DNA of 64,000 nt from RH-AL1 sp050013235 (GCA_050013235.1 JBEKFQ010000004.1:1-64000); one strand, 5' to 3'; shown: positions 44,788 to 54,529, counted from the first letter of the stretch. The notes: generated from the sequence alone by a model not told the origin. Program-made: numbers and translations.

Positions 44788-45753
44788 TCACCCCGCGAAA
44801 GCCGGGTTGATTCCCTTGCAGGCCTCGACGAGACTCCTCACTGAAGCGGCGGATTTTTCGAACATGGCCTTTTCGGTGGCGTCGAGTTGCACTTCGACGA
44901 CCTTTTCGACTCCATTGGCGCCGATCACCACGGGCACGCCGACATAAAGACCGGAGATGCCATATTCGCCGTTGAGCTGGGCGGCGCAGGGCAGGACACG
45001 GCGCTTATCTTTCAGGTAGGATTCGGCCATGGCGATGGCGGACGCGGCCGGCGCATAGAAAGCCGAGCCGGTCTTCAACAGATTGACGATCTCGCCGCCG
45101 CCCTTGCGGGTCCGGTCCACGATGGCGTCGAGCCGGTCTTGCGTCGTCCAACCGATTTTCACGAGATCGGTCAGCGGGATACCCGCGACGGTGGAATAGC
45201 GCAGCGATGGCACCATGTCGTCGCCGTGACCGCCGAGCACGAAAGCCGTGACATCCTCGACGGACACGTTGAATTCCTCGGATAGGAAATAGCGGAACCG
45301 CGAGGAATCGAGAACGCCGGCCATGCCCACGACCTTTTTGGCCGGCAGGCCCGACGCCTTTTGCAACGCCCAAACCATCGCATCGAGAGGATTGGTGATG
45401 ACGATCACGAAAGCATCGGGCGCATGCGCCTTGATGCCCGTGCCAACAGATTCCATCACCTTGAGATTGATGCCGAGGAGATCGTCGCGGCTCATGCCGG
45501 GCTTGCGCGGCACGCCCGCGGTCACGATGACAACATCGGCCCCCGCGATGTCGGCATAGGAATTGGCGCCCGAGAGTTTGGCGTTAAACCCATCGACCGG
45601 TGCTGATTCCGCGAGATCGAGAGCCTTGCCTTGGGGCGTGCCCTCGGCAATATCGAAGAGGACGATATCCCCCAGTTCTTTCAAACCGGCGAGATGGGCG
45701 AGCGTGCCGCCGATCTGGCCGGCTCCGATCAAAGCGATTTTATTGCGCGCCAT
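44788..45753 (-). CDS. mdh: Malate dehydrogenase (LDH-like type)
   Basis: Oxidises malate to oxaloacetate with NAD+. 321 residues: GAGQIGG at 10-16, Asp35 for NAD preference, substrate-binding RKPGMSRDD at 83-91, and the catalytic His176 in LGGHGDDMVPS. The sequence is of the lactate-dehydrogenase-like type usual in alphaproteobacteria. It is the first gene of the minus-strand TCA block; a toxin-antitoxin pair separates it from sucC. Confidence 0.96.
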   Translation of the reverse strand: MARNKIALIGAGQIGGTLAHLAGLKELGDIVLFDIAEGTPQGKALDLAESAPVDGFNAKLSGANSYADIAGADVVIVTAGVPRKPGMSRDDLLGINLKVMESVGTGIKAHAPDAFVIVITNPLDAMVWALQKASGLPAKKVVGMAGVLDSSRFRYFLSEEFNVSVEDVTAFVLGGHGDDMVPSLRYSTVAGIPLTDLVKIGWTTQDRLDAIVDRTRKGGGEIVNLLKTGSAFYAPAASAIAMAESYLKDKRRVLPCAAQLNGEYGISGLYVGVPVVIGANGVEKVVEVQLDATEKAMFEKSAASVRSLVEACKGINPAFAG

Positions 45754-46075
45754 TATTAATCCCCTTCATCCATTCATCACGAGGTTGTCGAGGTTCTGCC
45801 TAAGTTGGTGCGCATACACAAGCCCGTAGTGTTGGCGGACCCTGGCGGCGAAATAGGCGGCGGAGGCTGGAATATGCTCACAACTCGGCACGTTACCTCT
45901 AATAGGCTGGCCGCCTGCCCTGTGGGACGCAATCCAGTTTTCCCCTAGAGCATTTCCCACAAAAGTTGTAGACTTTAACAATCGAGGGAATGCTCCAACC
46001 TCTTATGAAAAGAGCGATTTCTTATCACGGGGTGATTCCACGCATGTGGAACACACTCTGGCCGAAAGCTTGGAA
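45754..46075. other. 322-bp divergent intergenic region between mdh and the DsbD-like gene
   Basis: No gene seen. It must hold the mdh promoter on one side and that of the thiol reductase on the other. Copy C of the dispersed repeat occupies about 45947-46025. Confidence 0.5.
45947..46025 (+). repeat. Dispersed intergenic repeat, copy C
   Basis: AGAGCATTTCCCACAAAAG, then a diverged centre, then GGAATGCTCCAACCTCTTA and AGAGCGATTTCTTA, in the same order as copies A (25193) and B (60953). The 3' block AACCTCTT...GAGCGATTTCTTA is shared almost exactly with copy A. It ends about 50 bp before the start of the DsbD-like gene. Confidence 0.65.
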
Positions 46076-48247
46076 ATGACCGTTTTAGCCCAAAGCAAAG
46101 ATTTTACCAGACGATTTGGCCAAGCCCTCGGCCTGGCTACCCTCTCCCTGGCTACCCTTGTATTTGCCACGCCGTTCGACGCTTTCGCGGCCTCGGGGGA
46201 TTGGAGGGGGCAAGATTTTGTGCAGGCCCGGCTTGTCTCCGCCGTCGAGGGCACCGGCGATCTCGGCGTGATTCCCCTCGGCCTGGAGGTCACGCTCGAC
46301 GGGGACTGGAAAACCTATTGGCGCTCGCCCGGCGATGCCGGCCTGCCGCCGCAACTGGATTGGGCAGGCTCCACCAATCTGCAATCCGCCACACTGCTCT
46401 ATCCCGCGCCGAAACGGCTGACCCTCCTGGGGCTTCAGACCTTCGGCTATAAGCATCATGTCATTTTTCCGCTCGACGCCCGTCTCGCGGCCAGAGGCCA
46501 GCCGCTCGATCTCAAGCTCAAGCTCGACCTTCTGGTCTGCGCGACGCTTTGCGTACCCCGGACTCTCAATCTCGCCTTGGCCGTGCCGGCGGGCGCGGCG
46601 GCGCCGGGGCCCGAGGCCCAGATCATCGCCAAGGCGCGCGCGGCGGTGCCGGCAAGCGAGGGCCTGGCGCCGCTCGCCATCACCAGCGCGGCCGAAGTTT
46701 CGGATAAAGGCACGCCCGCGCTCGAGATCAAGGCCCATGCGCTCGATGGGTTCGAAGCGCCCGATGTCATCGCGGAAATCACACCCTCCCTGTCCCTCGG
46801 CCTGCCGCGCATCGTCCTGTCGGCGGACCGGCACGACGCGGATTTCATCATCCCGCTCGCGGAAAAGCTCCCGCCGGGGGCCCTGTTGCAGGGACGCGAC
46901 GTGGTTTTGACGCTCGCCGACGGGGACCGGGCGGTGGAACAAAAGGCCAGCATCGCCAAGGGCACCACAGTGGAAAGCGAGGCGCCGGGGCCCTCCCTCC
47001 TGAGCGTGCTGGCGATTGCTTTGCTCGGCGGCTTGATTCTGAATGTCATGCCCTGCGTGCTGCCGGTGCTCTCCCTCAAATTGTTGGCCACCGTCCGGCA
47101 CAGCGGCCAGTCCCGCGCCTATTTGCGCGCCAGTTTTCTGGCGGCGGCGGCGGGCATCATCGTCTCGTTCTTGGGGATCGCCGGCGCCCTCATCGCCCTG
47201 CGGACCGCGGGGCGAACGATCGGCTGGGGCCTGCAATTTCAAGAGCCTACCTTTATCTCGGGCATGGCCGCCATCGTGACCCTGTTTGCCTGCAATGTCT
47301 TTGGCCTGTTCGAGATCCCGCTCCCCCGCGTGATCGCGAACATGGCCTCGAGCCGGCTCGGGCCGGACGTCAACCTCGCCGGCCATTTTGTCACTGGCGT
47401 ATTCGCGACCTTGCTCGCCACGCCCTGCACCGCGCCGTTCCTGGGCACGGCGGTCGGCTTCGCCCTAGCGGGCGGCCCCTTGGAAATCCTGAGCATTTTC
47501 CTGGCGCTGGGCATTGGCCTTGCCCTGCCCTATTTTGTTGCCGCCGCTCTGCCCGGCTTTGCCGCCCGCTTGCCAAAGCCGGGCCGCTGGATGATTTGGG
47601 TGAAACAGGCCCTCGCCTTGCCGCTGCTCGTCACCGCCGTATGGCTGCTCTCGATTTTGGCGGCGCAAGCCGGACTGCTATTGGCGGGGCTCGTCGCCGC
47701 GCTCCTGATCGGGATCGCCGTTTTGCTGTTTTTCCGCGCCAAGGCGCCGGTCTCGCAACGCGGTTTCGCGATGCCCGCCGTCACGGCCTTGGTGCTCGGC
47801 GCGATTCTTTTGCCGGGTCTCGCCGGCAGAGGCGGACTGCGCGCCGCGGCGCTGAATGACGGGATCGCCTGGCGCGGCTTCGACCGGGACGGCATCAAGA
47901 GCCTGGTTTCGCAGGGCAAGACGGTGTTCGTCGACGTTACCGCCGATTGGTGCCTGACGTGCCAAGCCAATGCCCGGCTCGTATTGGCGCAAGACGCCAT
48001 CGCCGGCCGGCTCAACACGCAAGCCATTTCCATGCGCGCGGATTGGACCCGGCCCGACCCCGCGATCTCCGCTTATCTCGCGCAATACGGCCGCTATGGC
48101 ATCCCGTTCAACATCGTCTACGGCCCCAACGCGCCGAGCGGCATCGTCTTGCCGGAATTGCTGTCGGCGAGCGACGTGGCGGGGGCTTTGGACAAGGCGG
48201 GAGGCATCGAGCGCCACTCCAGCCTCACGTATCCACGATCCCCGTGA
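46076..48247 (+). CDS. DsbD/ScsB-type thiol:disulfide interchange protein
   Basis: Carries reducing electrons from the cytoplasm across the inner membrane to periplasmic partners. 723 residues from ATG 46076 (a GTG at 46046 is possible). A signal peptide (TLSLATLVFATPFDAFA) is followed by a periplasmic domain with C155-x3-C159. The eight-helix core has its two redox Cys in VMPCVLP (C327) and ATPCTAPF (C451), and the C-terminal thioredoxin domain has DWCLTC (C626, C629). The large N-terminal domain fits ScsB-like proteins linked to copper tolerance better than classical DsbD. Its 3' end overlaps convergent zapE by 23 bp. Confidence 0.9.
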   Translation: MTVLAQSKDFTRRFGQALGLATLSLATLVFATPFDAFAASGDWRGQDFVQARLVSAVEGTGDLGVIPLGLEVTLDGDWKTYWRSPGDAGLPPQLDWAGSTNLQSATLLYPAPKRLTLLGLQTFGYKHHVIFPLDARLAARGQPLDLKLKLDLLVCATLCVPRTLNLALAVPAGAAAPGPEAQIIAKARAAVPASEGLAPLAITSAAEVSDKGTPALEIKAHALDGFEAPDVIAEITPSLSLGLPRIVLSADRHDADFIIPLAEKLPPGALLQGRDVVLTLADGDRAVEQKASIAKGTTVESEAPGPSLLSVLAIALLGGLILNVMPCVLPVLSLKLLATVRHSGQSRAYLRASFLAAAAGIIVSFLGIAGALIALRTAGRTIGWGLQFQEPTFISGMAAIVTLFACNVFGLFEIPLPRVIANMASSRLGPDVNLAGHFVTGVFATLLATPCTAPFLGTAVGFALAGGPLEILSIFLALGIGLALPYFVAAALPGFAARLPKPGRWMIWVKQALALPLLVTAVWLLSILAAQAGLLLAGLVAALLIGIAVLLFFRAKAPVSQRGFAMPAVTALVLGAILLPGLAGRGGLRAAALNDGIAWRGFDRDGIKSLVSQGKTVFVDVTADWCLTCQANARLVLAQDAIAGRLNTQAISMRADWTRPDPAISAYLAQYGRYGIPFNIVYGPNAPSGIVLPELLSASDVAGALDKAGGIERHSSLTYPRSP

Positions 48248-49394
48248 TATCGCCGCCCGCTAGCATGCCCGCGCGGCCGTGCGGCAAGGCCATGTAATTG
48301 GACGATTGCATCTCGTTCAGTCGCGACACGGTGCGGGCGAATTCGAAGGCTTCGCGGCCCTCGGTCCCCAGGAACAGGCCGGCGGGCGGTGCCGCGGCCG
48401 AGGCGAAGAGCTTGATATGCGCCTCGTAAAAGGCATCGACCAGAATAATGAACCGCTTCGCCTCGTTGACCTGGGAAGCCCGCAGCACCGGAATGTCGTC
48501 GATGAACACGGTGTGATAGCGCTGGGCGATGGCCAGATAATCCTGCGCGCCGAGCGGCGCGCCGCAGAGATCGGCGAAGTGGAAGCGCGCGACATTGCCG
48601 CGGGCCTGCGGCACGTTGACTTGGCGTCCGAGTACGCGAACCACGGCGGGCGGGCCGCTCTCGGCCCCGGTCAGCAATTGAAACGCTTTCGTCAGCGCCT
48701 GAGCGGCGGCCTCGTCCGCGGGCACATGAAAGGTGGGAGAACCCGCCATCTTTTCCATGCGGAAATCGGTGCGCGACTCGAGCTTCAAAACCTCCATCCG
48801 CTCATCGAGCAAAGCGATCGAGGGCAGAAACAGGGCGCGGTTCAGCCCCTCCTTATAAAGTTGTGAAGGCTCGACATTGGAGGTCGCGACAACCACCACG
48901 CCGCGCGCGAAAAAGGCTTTGAACAGACGCCCGAGGATCATCGCATCGGCAATATCGGTGATGGTGAATTCATCGAAGCACAGGAGCCACGCGCCCTTGG
49001 CGATCTTGTCGGCGACCGGCTCGATCGGGTCCTCGCCCTTCACGACGCCTTTCTTCAGGGCTTGCCGCCAGGCGAAAATCTCGCCGTGCACCTCGGCCAT
49101 GAAGGCATGAAAATGCACCCGCCGCTTTTTCGCGACGGTGGCCCGGTCGAAAAACATATCCATCAACATGGATTTGCCGCGCCCGACCCCGCCCCAGATA
49201 TAAAGGCCCTTGGGGACCGAATTTTCCGCCTTGCCGCCGAACATCCAGCCAAGCGCCGCCGATTTCCGGGCGGGCTGATAGCCATCCAGCGCTTTGTTGA
49301 GGGCATCCAGCCTGAGCACGACGGCTTCTTGCGCGGGATCCCGGTCGATATGTCCGGCCAATACCTCGAAGTTATAATGGCTACGGATCGACAT
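48225..49394 (-). CDS. zapE: ZapE/AFG1-like cell division ATPase
   Basis: AAA-type ATPase that, in E. coli, acts on the Z-ring during constriction. 389 residues with Walker A GGVGRGKSML at 68-77, Walker B LLCFDEFTITD and FARGVVVVATSN. Length is typical. In many alphaproteobacteria it lies near the mdh-suc block, as here. Its 3' end overlaps the convergent DsbD-like gene by 23 bp. Confidence 0.93.
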   Translation of the reverse strand: MSIRSHYNFEVLAGHIDRDPAQEAVVLRLDALNKALDGYQPARKSAALGWMFGGKAENSVPKGLYIWGGVGRGKSMLMDMFFDRATVAKKRRVHFHAFMAEVHGEIFAWRQALKKGVVKGEDPIEPVADKIAKGAWLLCFDEFTITDIADAMILGRLFKAFFARGVVVVATSNVEPSQLYKEGLNRALFLPSIALLDERMEVLKLESRTDFRMEKMAGSPTFHVPADEAAAQALTKAFQLLTGAESGPPAVVRVLGRQVNVPQARGNVARFHFADLCGAPLGAQDYLAIAQRYHTVFIDDIPVLRASQVNEAKRFIILVDAFYEAHIKLFASAAAPPAGLFLGTEGREAFEFARTVSRLNEMQSSNYMALPHGRAGMLAGGDITGIVDT

Positions 49395-49720
49395 AAGCGG
49401 CGGGAATCCCTCTGATCAACTCGTTCGCTTTATCAGGGCTTTATCCGCGCACGGCAAGAGCAGGCGTGAAATAGAGGAAAGCAGCGGACCCCAGCGGCGT
49501 TCCAATTGCCATGGGCCGGGCCGGCTGGCGGGCTTATCCACGAGCCCCGTGACATTCCGAGCTTACGATGGCAATCGACATAGTCGCAGGCCGTCGCCCT
49601 CAAATTTCCGGCATAGTTCGCGAACAAATAAAGAGGACAAGCGTTGTCGAGATAACACAGCCCTCGGGCCGGACTTCGATTACACTGCGCGCTTCATTTT
49701 CCCAAAGGTTGGCTCTCGCC
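49395..49720. other. 326-bp divergent region between zapE and the L,D-transpeptidase gene
   Basis: No gene seen, although the transpeptidase frame is open back to 49568 without a plausible signal. It should hold both promoters. TACACT at 49681-49686 is a possible -10 box for the rightward gene; no good -35 box is visible. Confidence 0.4.
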
Positions 49721-50461
49721 ATGTCTTCTCTCGATCGCCGTACCCTGATCCTAGGTGGATCGACGGCCGCATTGGCTCTTGCCCTGGCTGGCTGCGCGGA
49801 CACGGGAACGCCTGTTCCCGTCGCGGCGGCGCCTGCTCCCGTCGCCGCCGCACCGGACGACACCACACCGCCCGGCTCGCCCGCCGCGATCACGGGACTC
49901 GAGCCGAAATATACCGCCATCTATGCGGCGGTGACGACCGAGCCTCATCCGGTTCCCGCGATCAAGCCCTCGATCCTCAAGCCGGCCTTCGTCCGCAGGC
50001 TCGTTCCCTACGAAACCAAGGAGGCCGCGGGAACGATCGTGATCGATCCCTATGCCCATTACCTCTATCTCGTCCAGGCCAACGGAATGGCGATGCGCTA
50101 TGGCGTCGGTGTCGGGCGGGAAGGATTTGCCTGGAAGGGCGAGGCCGTCATCAAGACCAAGCAGGAATGGCCGGATTGGTATCCGCCGAAGGAAATGATC
50201 GACCGGACGCCGGGCATGGCGGAGAAGCTCGACGCCTTGCAAAGCGGCATCGGCATGCATGGCGGCGCGGGCAATCCCCTCGGCGCGCGCGCGATGTATC
50301 TGTGGCAGGGCAACAAGGATACGTTGTTCCGCATCCACGGCACGACCGAGCCGAAATCCATCGGCACCAGCGCCTCGTCTGGTTGTATCCGAATGATCAA
50401 CCAGGATGCCATCGACCTCTACGGCCGCGTTCCCGAGGGCACACGGGTGGTGGTGCTGTAA
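49721..50461 (+). CDS. L,D-transpeptidase (YkuD) lipoprotein
   Basis: Periplasmic enzyme making 3-3 peptidoglycan cross-links or anchoring proteins to peptidoglycan. 246 residues from ATG 49721. The N-terminus MSSLDRRTLILGGSTAALA carries an Arg-Arg Tat-like motif and the lipobox LAGC (Cys near 25). A Pro/Ala linker follows. The YkuD domain ends with H206GTTEPKSIGTSASSGC222IRM, the catalytic His and Cys in the usual spacing. Confidence 0.92.
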   Translation: MSSLDRRTLILGGSTAALALALAGCADTGTPVPVAAAPAPVAAAPDDTTPPGSPAAITGLEPKYTAIYAAVTTEPHPVPAIKPSILKPAFVRRLVPYETKEAAGTIVIDPYAHYLYLVQANGMAMRYGVGVGREGFAWKGEAVIKTKQEWPDWYPPKEMIDRTPGMAEKLDALQSGIGMHGGAGNPLGARAMYLWQGNKDTLFRIHGTTEPKSIGTSASSGCIRMINQDAIDLYGRVPEGTRVVVL

Positions 50462-50467
50462 AAGGCT

Positions 50468-51346
50468 TTACCGCTGGCAGCGCCCGCAATAAAACGTCGA
50501 GCGCCCGTTTTGGACGATGCGCTCGACCGTTCCGTCGCATTTTGCGTTCGCACAGGGATCGCCGGCCCGGCCGTAAACCCTAAAACTGTGCTGAAAATAA
50601 CCAAGATTGCCATCGGTCTGGCGGTGGTCGCGCAACGACGATCCACCCGCTTCGACCGCTTCGATCAGCACTTGCTTGATGACCTCGGCGAGACGCCCGG
50701 CCTTGGCGGAGGGGCGGCCATCCCGCAATGCCAAAGTGCCCGCCGCCCGGCGCGGCGAGAGATTCGCGCGGAACAAGGCCTCGCAGACATAAATATTGCC
50801 AAGACCGGCGATCAGCGTCTGATCGAGCAACGCGGCCTTGAGCAACGTGGTCTTTCCCGCGAACAGCCGGGCCAAGGTGCCACCATTAAAGCCGCCGCCC
50901 AGCGGCTCGACGCCGAGATCCCGGAACAGCGGATGGTTCTCCACATCCGGCCCACAGAGCTGCATGAAGCCGAACCGCCGGGGATCGTTATAGATAATGG
51001 TCCCGCCATTCGAGAGGCTGAAGACGACGTGATCGTGCAAGCCGAGCTTTGAGCGCGGGCGAAAAAACACGCCGGGGATGACGGCCTCGCCCTCCTGCTC
51101 GATGCGGAACGAGCCGGACATGCCGAGATGCATGACGAGCACGTCCCCGCTGTCGAGCCGCGCCAAGAGATATTTGGCCCGCCGCTCCAAGCTTTCGACG
51201 CGCTTGCCGATGAGGCGCGCGGCAAAATTCGCGGGGAAGGGAAAGCGCAGATTAGGACGGCGCTGATCCACGCGCAAAATCGTCGCGCCGGCAAAAACAG
51301 GCGCAAGACCGCGCCGGACGGTCTCGACCTCCGGCAATTCAGGCAT
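50468..51346 (-). CDS. mutM: Formamidopyrimidine-DNA glycosylase
   Basis: Removes 8-oxoguanine and formamidopyrimidines from DNA and cuts the abasic site. 292 residues; mature N-terminus PELPEVE with the catalytic Pro and Glu, LARLDSGDVLVMHLGMSG, GNIYVCEALFRA, and a C-terminal zinc finger with four Cys (PCANAKC … FYCGRCQR). It lies tail to tail with the transpeptidase gene, 6 bp apart. Its position near ubiE and coaBC-dut is conserved in alphaproteobacteria. Confidence 0.96.
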   Translation of the reverse strand: MPELPEVETVRRGLAPVFAGATILRVDQRRPNLRFPFPANFAARLIGKRVESLERRAKYLLARLDSGDVLVMHLGMSGSFRIEQEGEAVIPGVFFRPRSKLGLHDHVVFSLSNGGTIIYNDPRRFGFMQLCGPDVENHPLFRDLGVEPLGGGFNGGTLARLFAGKTTLLKAALLDQTLIAGLGNIYVCEALFRANLSPRRAAGTLALRDGRPSAKAGRLAEVIKQVLIEAVEAGGSSLRDHRQTDGNLGYFQHSFRVYGRAGDPCANAKCDGTVERIVQNGRSTFYCGRCQR

Positions 51347-51386
51347 GGCGGCGTATCATTCCAGGGGAAACTTGGCCCATGCCACA

Positions 51387-51409
51387 CCCTTCCCCATAAA
51401 GGGGAAGGG
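51387..51409. repeat. Perfect 9-bp inverted repeat between the CHRD gene and mutM
   Basis: CCCTTCCCC (51387-51395) and GGGGAAGGG (51401-51409) with a 5-nt loop. No T run follows on either strand, so it is not a standard terminator; it could stop the CHRD transcript factor-dependently. Confidence 0.5.
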
Positions 51410-51433
51410 AATCAAGCCAGTTTCGCGCGCGTC

Positions 51434-51874
51434 TTACTTCGCGGCCGAAATCTGCCCGCGCACCTCGCCACCCTTATTGGCGGCGGTGTGGATGTTGAAA
51501 TAAGTCTCGCCGTCCAGCAGGTTTTTCGCCTGCTCCTCCGTGAGCGTGACCGTGCCCGTGATCGGGCTGGCGAGATCGCCCTTGAACGGGATTTCGACGG
51601 GAGCATTCTTACCCGCTGAAGCCGGACCATGGAAATGCGCCATGGAGGCGGGACCCGTCAGGCCCGAATACGTGACGGTATAAGTCAAGATCTTGGTGGC
51701 CGTGTCGTAGGTGCCGCTCAAAGTGCCCGTGCCGGCGGAGGTGTTCGGCGGCACTTCGGCCGAGGCCGCGAGGCTGGCCTTGACGTTGAGTGTTTCGGCG
51801 AAACCTGCGGTTCCCGTCAACAAAACGGCGGAAAGGGCGCAGGCGGCGATTGCAATTCCTGTCTTGAATCTCAT
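51434..51874 (-). CDS. Exported CHRD-domain protein
   Basis: 146 residues with a signal peptide (MRFKTGIAIAACALSAVLLTG … FAE) and a single CHRD domain: VKASLAASAEVPPNTS, GTLSGTYDTATKILTYTVTY, AHFHGPAS, then YFNIHTAANKGGEVRGQI at the C-terminus. CHRD (chordin-like) domains occur in exported bacterial proteins of unclear role; the conserved His residues suggest metal or ligand binding. It stands alone between mutM and ubiE. Confidence 0.92.
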   Translation of the reverse strand: MRFKTGIAIAACALSAVLLTGTAGFAETLNVKASLAASAEVPPNTSAGTGTLSGTYDTATKILTYTVTYSGLTGPASMAHFHGPASAGKNAPVEIPFKGDLASPITGTVTLTEEQAKNLLDGETYFNIHTAANKGGEVRGQISAAK

Positions 51875-52053
51875 AACGCGGTCTTTCCAAATAAGAGTGA
51901 GGCAACCGGACAGCTTTCCGGTTCCACCACCTATAAGGCACTCACCCCGCTAAAAGTTCAAAGCGGCCAAATGCCCCGCAAGGATGCAAGCTGGCTTCCC
52001 GCGTAGCCAGAGCCCGGCCGGCCCGCTATAGAGAAGCCGGTCAGGAGAAAAAT

Positions 52054-52818
52054 ATGACGGCGTCCGGGGATCGCGAAACCACACATTTCGGCTTTTCGAG
52101 CATTCCGCTCGACGAAAAGCAGAGCCAAGTCGACGATGTGTTTCATAAGGTCGCGGCCCGCTACGATCTCATGAACGATCTCATGTCGGCCGGCCTTCAC
52201 CGTCTTTGGAAAGAGCGGCTCGTCACCATGGTCCATCCGGCGCGGCCCACGCCCTTCGCGCATCTCGATGTGGCGGGCGGCACGGGGGACGTCGCGTTCA
52301 AGATCGCGGCGGCGGGCGGCGAGCGGACCCATGTCACCGTGCTCGATATCAACGCGGACATGCTGAAAGTCGGCAAGCAACGCGCGGAAAAGCGCGGCTT
52401 GGCGGACAGGCTCACCTTCGTCGAGGCCAATGCCGAGGATCTGCCGTTTCCAGACAAAAGCTTCGACGCCTATACGATTGCCTTCGGCATCCGCAATGTG
52501 CCGCGCATCCCTCGCGCTCTATCCGAGGCCTACCGCGTCCTGAAACGTGGCAGCCAGTTCTTTTGCCTCGAATTTTCCCATGTGGACGTGCCGGGGCTCG
52601 ACCGGTTTTACGATGCTTATTCCTTCCATGTCATTCCCGCCATCGGCAAGGCGATCACCGGCGAGAGCCAGCCCTATCGCTATCTCGTCGAATCGATCCG
52701 GCAATTCCCTTCCGCGGAGGATTTCCAGGACATGATCACGGCGGCAGGTTTCCAACGCGCGTCCTTCACCCGCCTCTCCGGCGGCATTGTCGCGATCCAT
52801 TCGGGCTGGAAACTTTGA
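52054..52818 (+). CDS. ubiE: Ubiquinone/menaquinone C-methyltransferase
   Basis: SAM-dependent C-methylation of demethylubiquinone precursors. 254 residues: FHKVAARYDLMNDLMSAGLHRLWK, the SAM-binding LDVAGGTGDVAFK, ANAEDLPFPDKSFDAYTIAFGIRN, and the C-terminal SFTRLSGGIVAIHSGWKL. It starts the plus-strand run ubiE-ubiB-coaBC-dut. Confidence 0.96.
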   Translation: MTASGDRETTHFGFSSIPLDEKQSQVDDVFHKVAARYDLMNDLMSAGLHRLWKERLVTMVHPARPTPFAHLDVAGGTGDVAFKIAAAGGERTHVTVLDINADMLKVGKQRAEKRGLADRLTFVEANAEDLPFPDKSFDAYTIAFGIRNVPRIPRALSEAYRVLKRGSQFFCLEFSHVDVPGLDRFYDAYSFHVIPAIGKAITGESQPYRYLVESIRQFPSAEDFQDMITAAGFQRASFTRLSGGIVAIHSGWKL

Positions 52819-52863
52819 ACCCAAGACACGATCGCATCCCGCCCCTGACCGGAACCCTCCGCC

Positions 52864-54429
52864 GTGATCTTTAAATTCCGGTCCTTTGCGCGCCTGACCC
52901 GTGCCGGCTTCGTGCTCGCGCGCGCGGGCGTATTCAACGATGTCGATGCGACGGACTTGCCGGGCATTGCCAAGCTCGGGCTTTCGCTCGCCAAGCTGAT
53001 CGCCAAGCGGCAAACCGGGCCAAGCCTCGATGCCTTGCCTGGGGCGATGGGCAAGCTCGGCCCGTCTTACATCAAGCTCGGCCAATTCCTGTCGACGCGA
53101 CCCGACGTGGTCGGCCCCGCCGTCGTCAAGCAGTTGGAAAAGCTCCAAGATCGCGCGGCACCCTTTTCCCGCGACATCGCACTAGCCGAGATCACCGCCG
53201 CGTTTGGCCGTCCGTGGAACAGCATTTTCCTGGAAGTCGGCGAGCCCGTCGCGGCCGCCTCGATTGCCCAGGTCCATAAAGCCCGCGTCCGCGACGATCT
53301 CGGCGAGCGGGACGTCGCCGTCAAGGTCCGCAGGCCTGGCGTCGAAAGGCTGCTCCGCCGGGACCTCGCCGACATGGCGGCCGCCGCGCGGTTCGTCGAA
53401 ACCGCTTTTCCCGAAACGCGGCGGCTGAAGCCGGCGGAAGTCGTCGAGACACTCAACCGCGCGATCAAGATGGAGACGGATTTCCGGATCGAGGCGGCGG
53501 CGGCCTCGGAATTCGCCGAGAACGTCGCCGGCGAGACCGATTTCCGCGTCCCCACGATCGACTGGGAGCGCACGACCAAGGAAGTGCTGACCCAGGAATG
53601 GATCGACGGCATCAAGCTCAGCGATATCGAGGCCCTGGCGGCCAAAGGCTACGACCTTCCCGATCTCGGCCGGGAAGTGATCCAGAGTTTTCTGCGCCAT
53701 GCCATGCGCGACGGCTTTTTCCATGCCGACATGCACCAGGGCAATCTATTCATCGACGCGAGCGGGCGCCTGACCGCCGTCGATTTCGGCATCATGGGGC
53801 GTCTTGGCCTCAAGGAGCGGCGGTTTCTCGCCGAAATCCTCTACGGCTTCATCAAGCGCGACTATCGCAGGGTGGCCGAGGTGCATTTCGAGGCAGGTTA
53901 CGTGCCAGGGATTCACAGGGTCGAGGATTTTGCCCAAGCAATCCGGGCGATTGGCGAACCCATCCATTCCCGGACCGCCGATCAAATCTCCATGGCCAAG
54001 CTCCTGACTCTGCTGTTCGAGATCACCGGCCTGTTCGACATGAAAACCCGCACCGAGCTGGTGCTCTTGCAAAAGACCATGGTCGTCGTCGAAGGGGTCG
54101 CGCGCACGCTCAATCCGCGCTTGGACATGTGGTCGACCGCCGAGCCCGTGGTCGGCGCCTGGATCGAGGCGAACCTGGGACCCGTGGGCAAGCTTCACGA
54201 TGCCGGGGCCTCGCTTGCCTCGCTTGCCAAATTCGCCGGCCACCTTCCCGCCATCTTACTGCGGGCCGAACGCACCTTCGACAAGCTGGAAAACCTCGCC
54301 GATAACGGTTTCGAGCTGTCGAACGAGGCCATCGAGCAGATGGGTGCCGTCCAAGCGCGCGCCTCGCGCCTCGGCCATTACGCGCTCTGGGCGCTGGTTG
54401 GCCTCGCCGCTTATTTCCTACTGCGATAG
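52864..54429 (+). CDS. ubiB: UbiB-family ATPase/kinase-like protein of ubiquinone biosynthesis
   Basis: 521 residues with the ADCK/UbiB hallmark motifs: KLGPSYIKLGQFLSTRPD (the KxGQ motif), VAAASIAQVHKA (the Ala-rich loop), DVAVKVRRPG with the invariant Lys, HADMHQGNLF and AVDFGIMGRLG. Two hydrophobic segments at the C-terminus (ALWALVGLAAYFLLR) anchor it in the membrane. It starts with GTG 45 bp after ubiE. Confidence 0.95.
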   Translation: MIFKFRSFARLTRAGFVLARAGVFNDVDATDLPGIAKLGLSLAKLIAKRQTGPSLDALPGAMGKLGPSYIKLGQFLSTRPDVVGPAVVKQLEKLQDRAAPFSRDIALAEITAAFGRPWNSIFLEVGEPVAAASIAQVHKARVRDDLGERDVAVKVRRPGVERLLRRDLADMAAAARFVETAFPETRRLKPAEVVETLNRAIKMETDFRIEAAAASEFAENVAGETDFRVPTIDWERTTKEVLTQEWIDGIKLSDIEALAAKGYDLPDLGREVIQSFLRHAMRDGFFHADMHQGNLFIDASGRLTAVDFGIMGRLGLKERRFLAEILYGFIKRDYRRVAEVHFEAGYVPGIHRVEDFAQAIRAIGEPIHSRTADQISMAKLLTLLFEITGLFDMKTRTELVLLQKTMVVVEGVARTLNPRLDMWSTAEPVVGAWIEANLGPVGKLHDAGASLASLAKFAGHLPAILLRAERTFDKLENLADNGFELSNEAIEQMGAVQARASRLGHYALWALVGLAAYFLLR

Positions 54430-54529
54430 GCAGGGGCAGCCGGTTGGCCCCAAACGCAAATCCCGCTTTTCCCTTTTCGCGCGATCCGCTCTATGCTTGG
54501 CGCTGAATTCCGGGCCGTCCGCGAGTACC

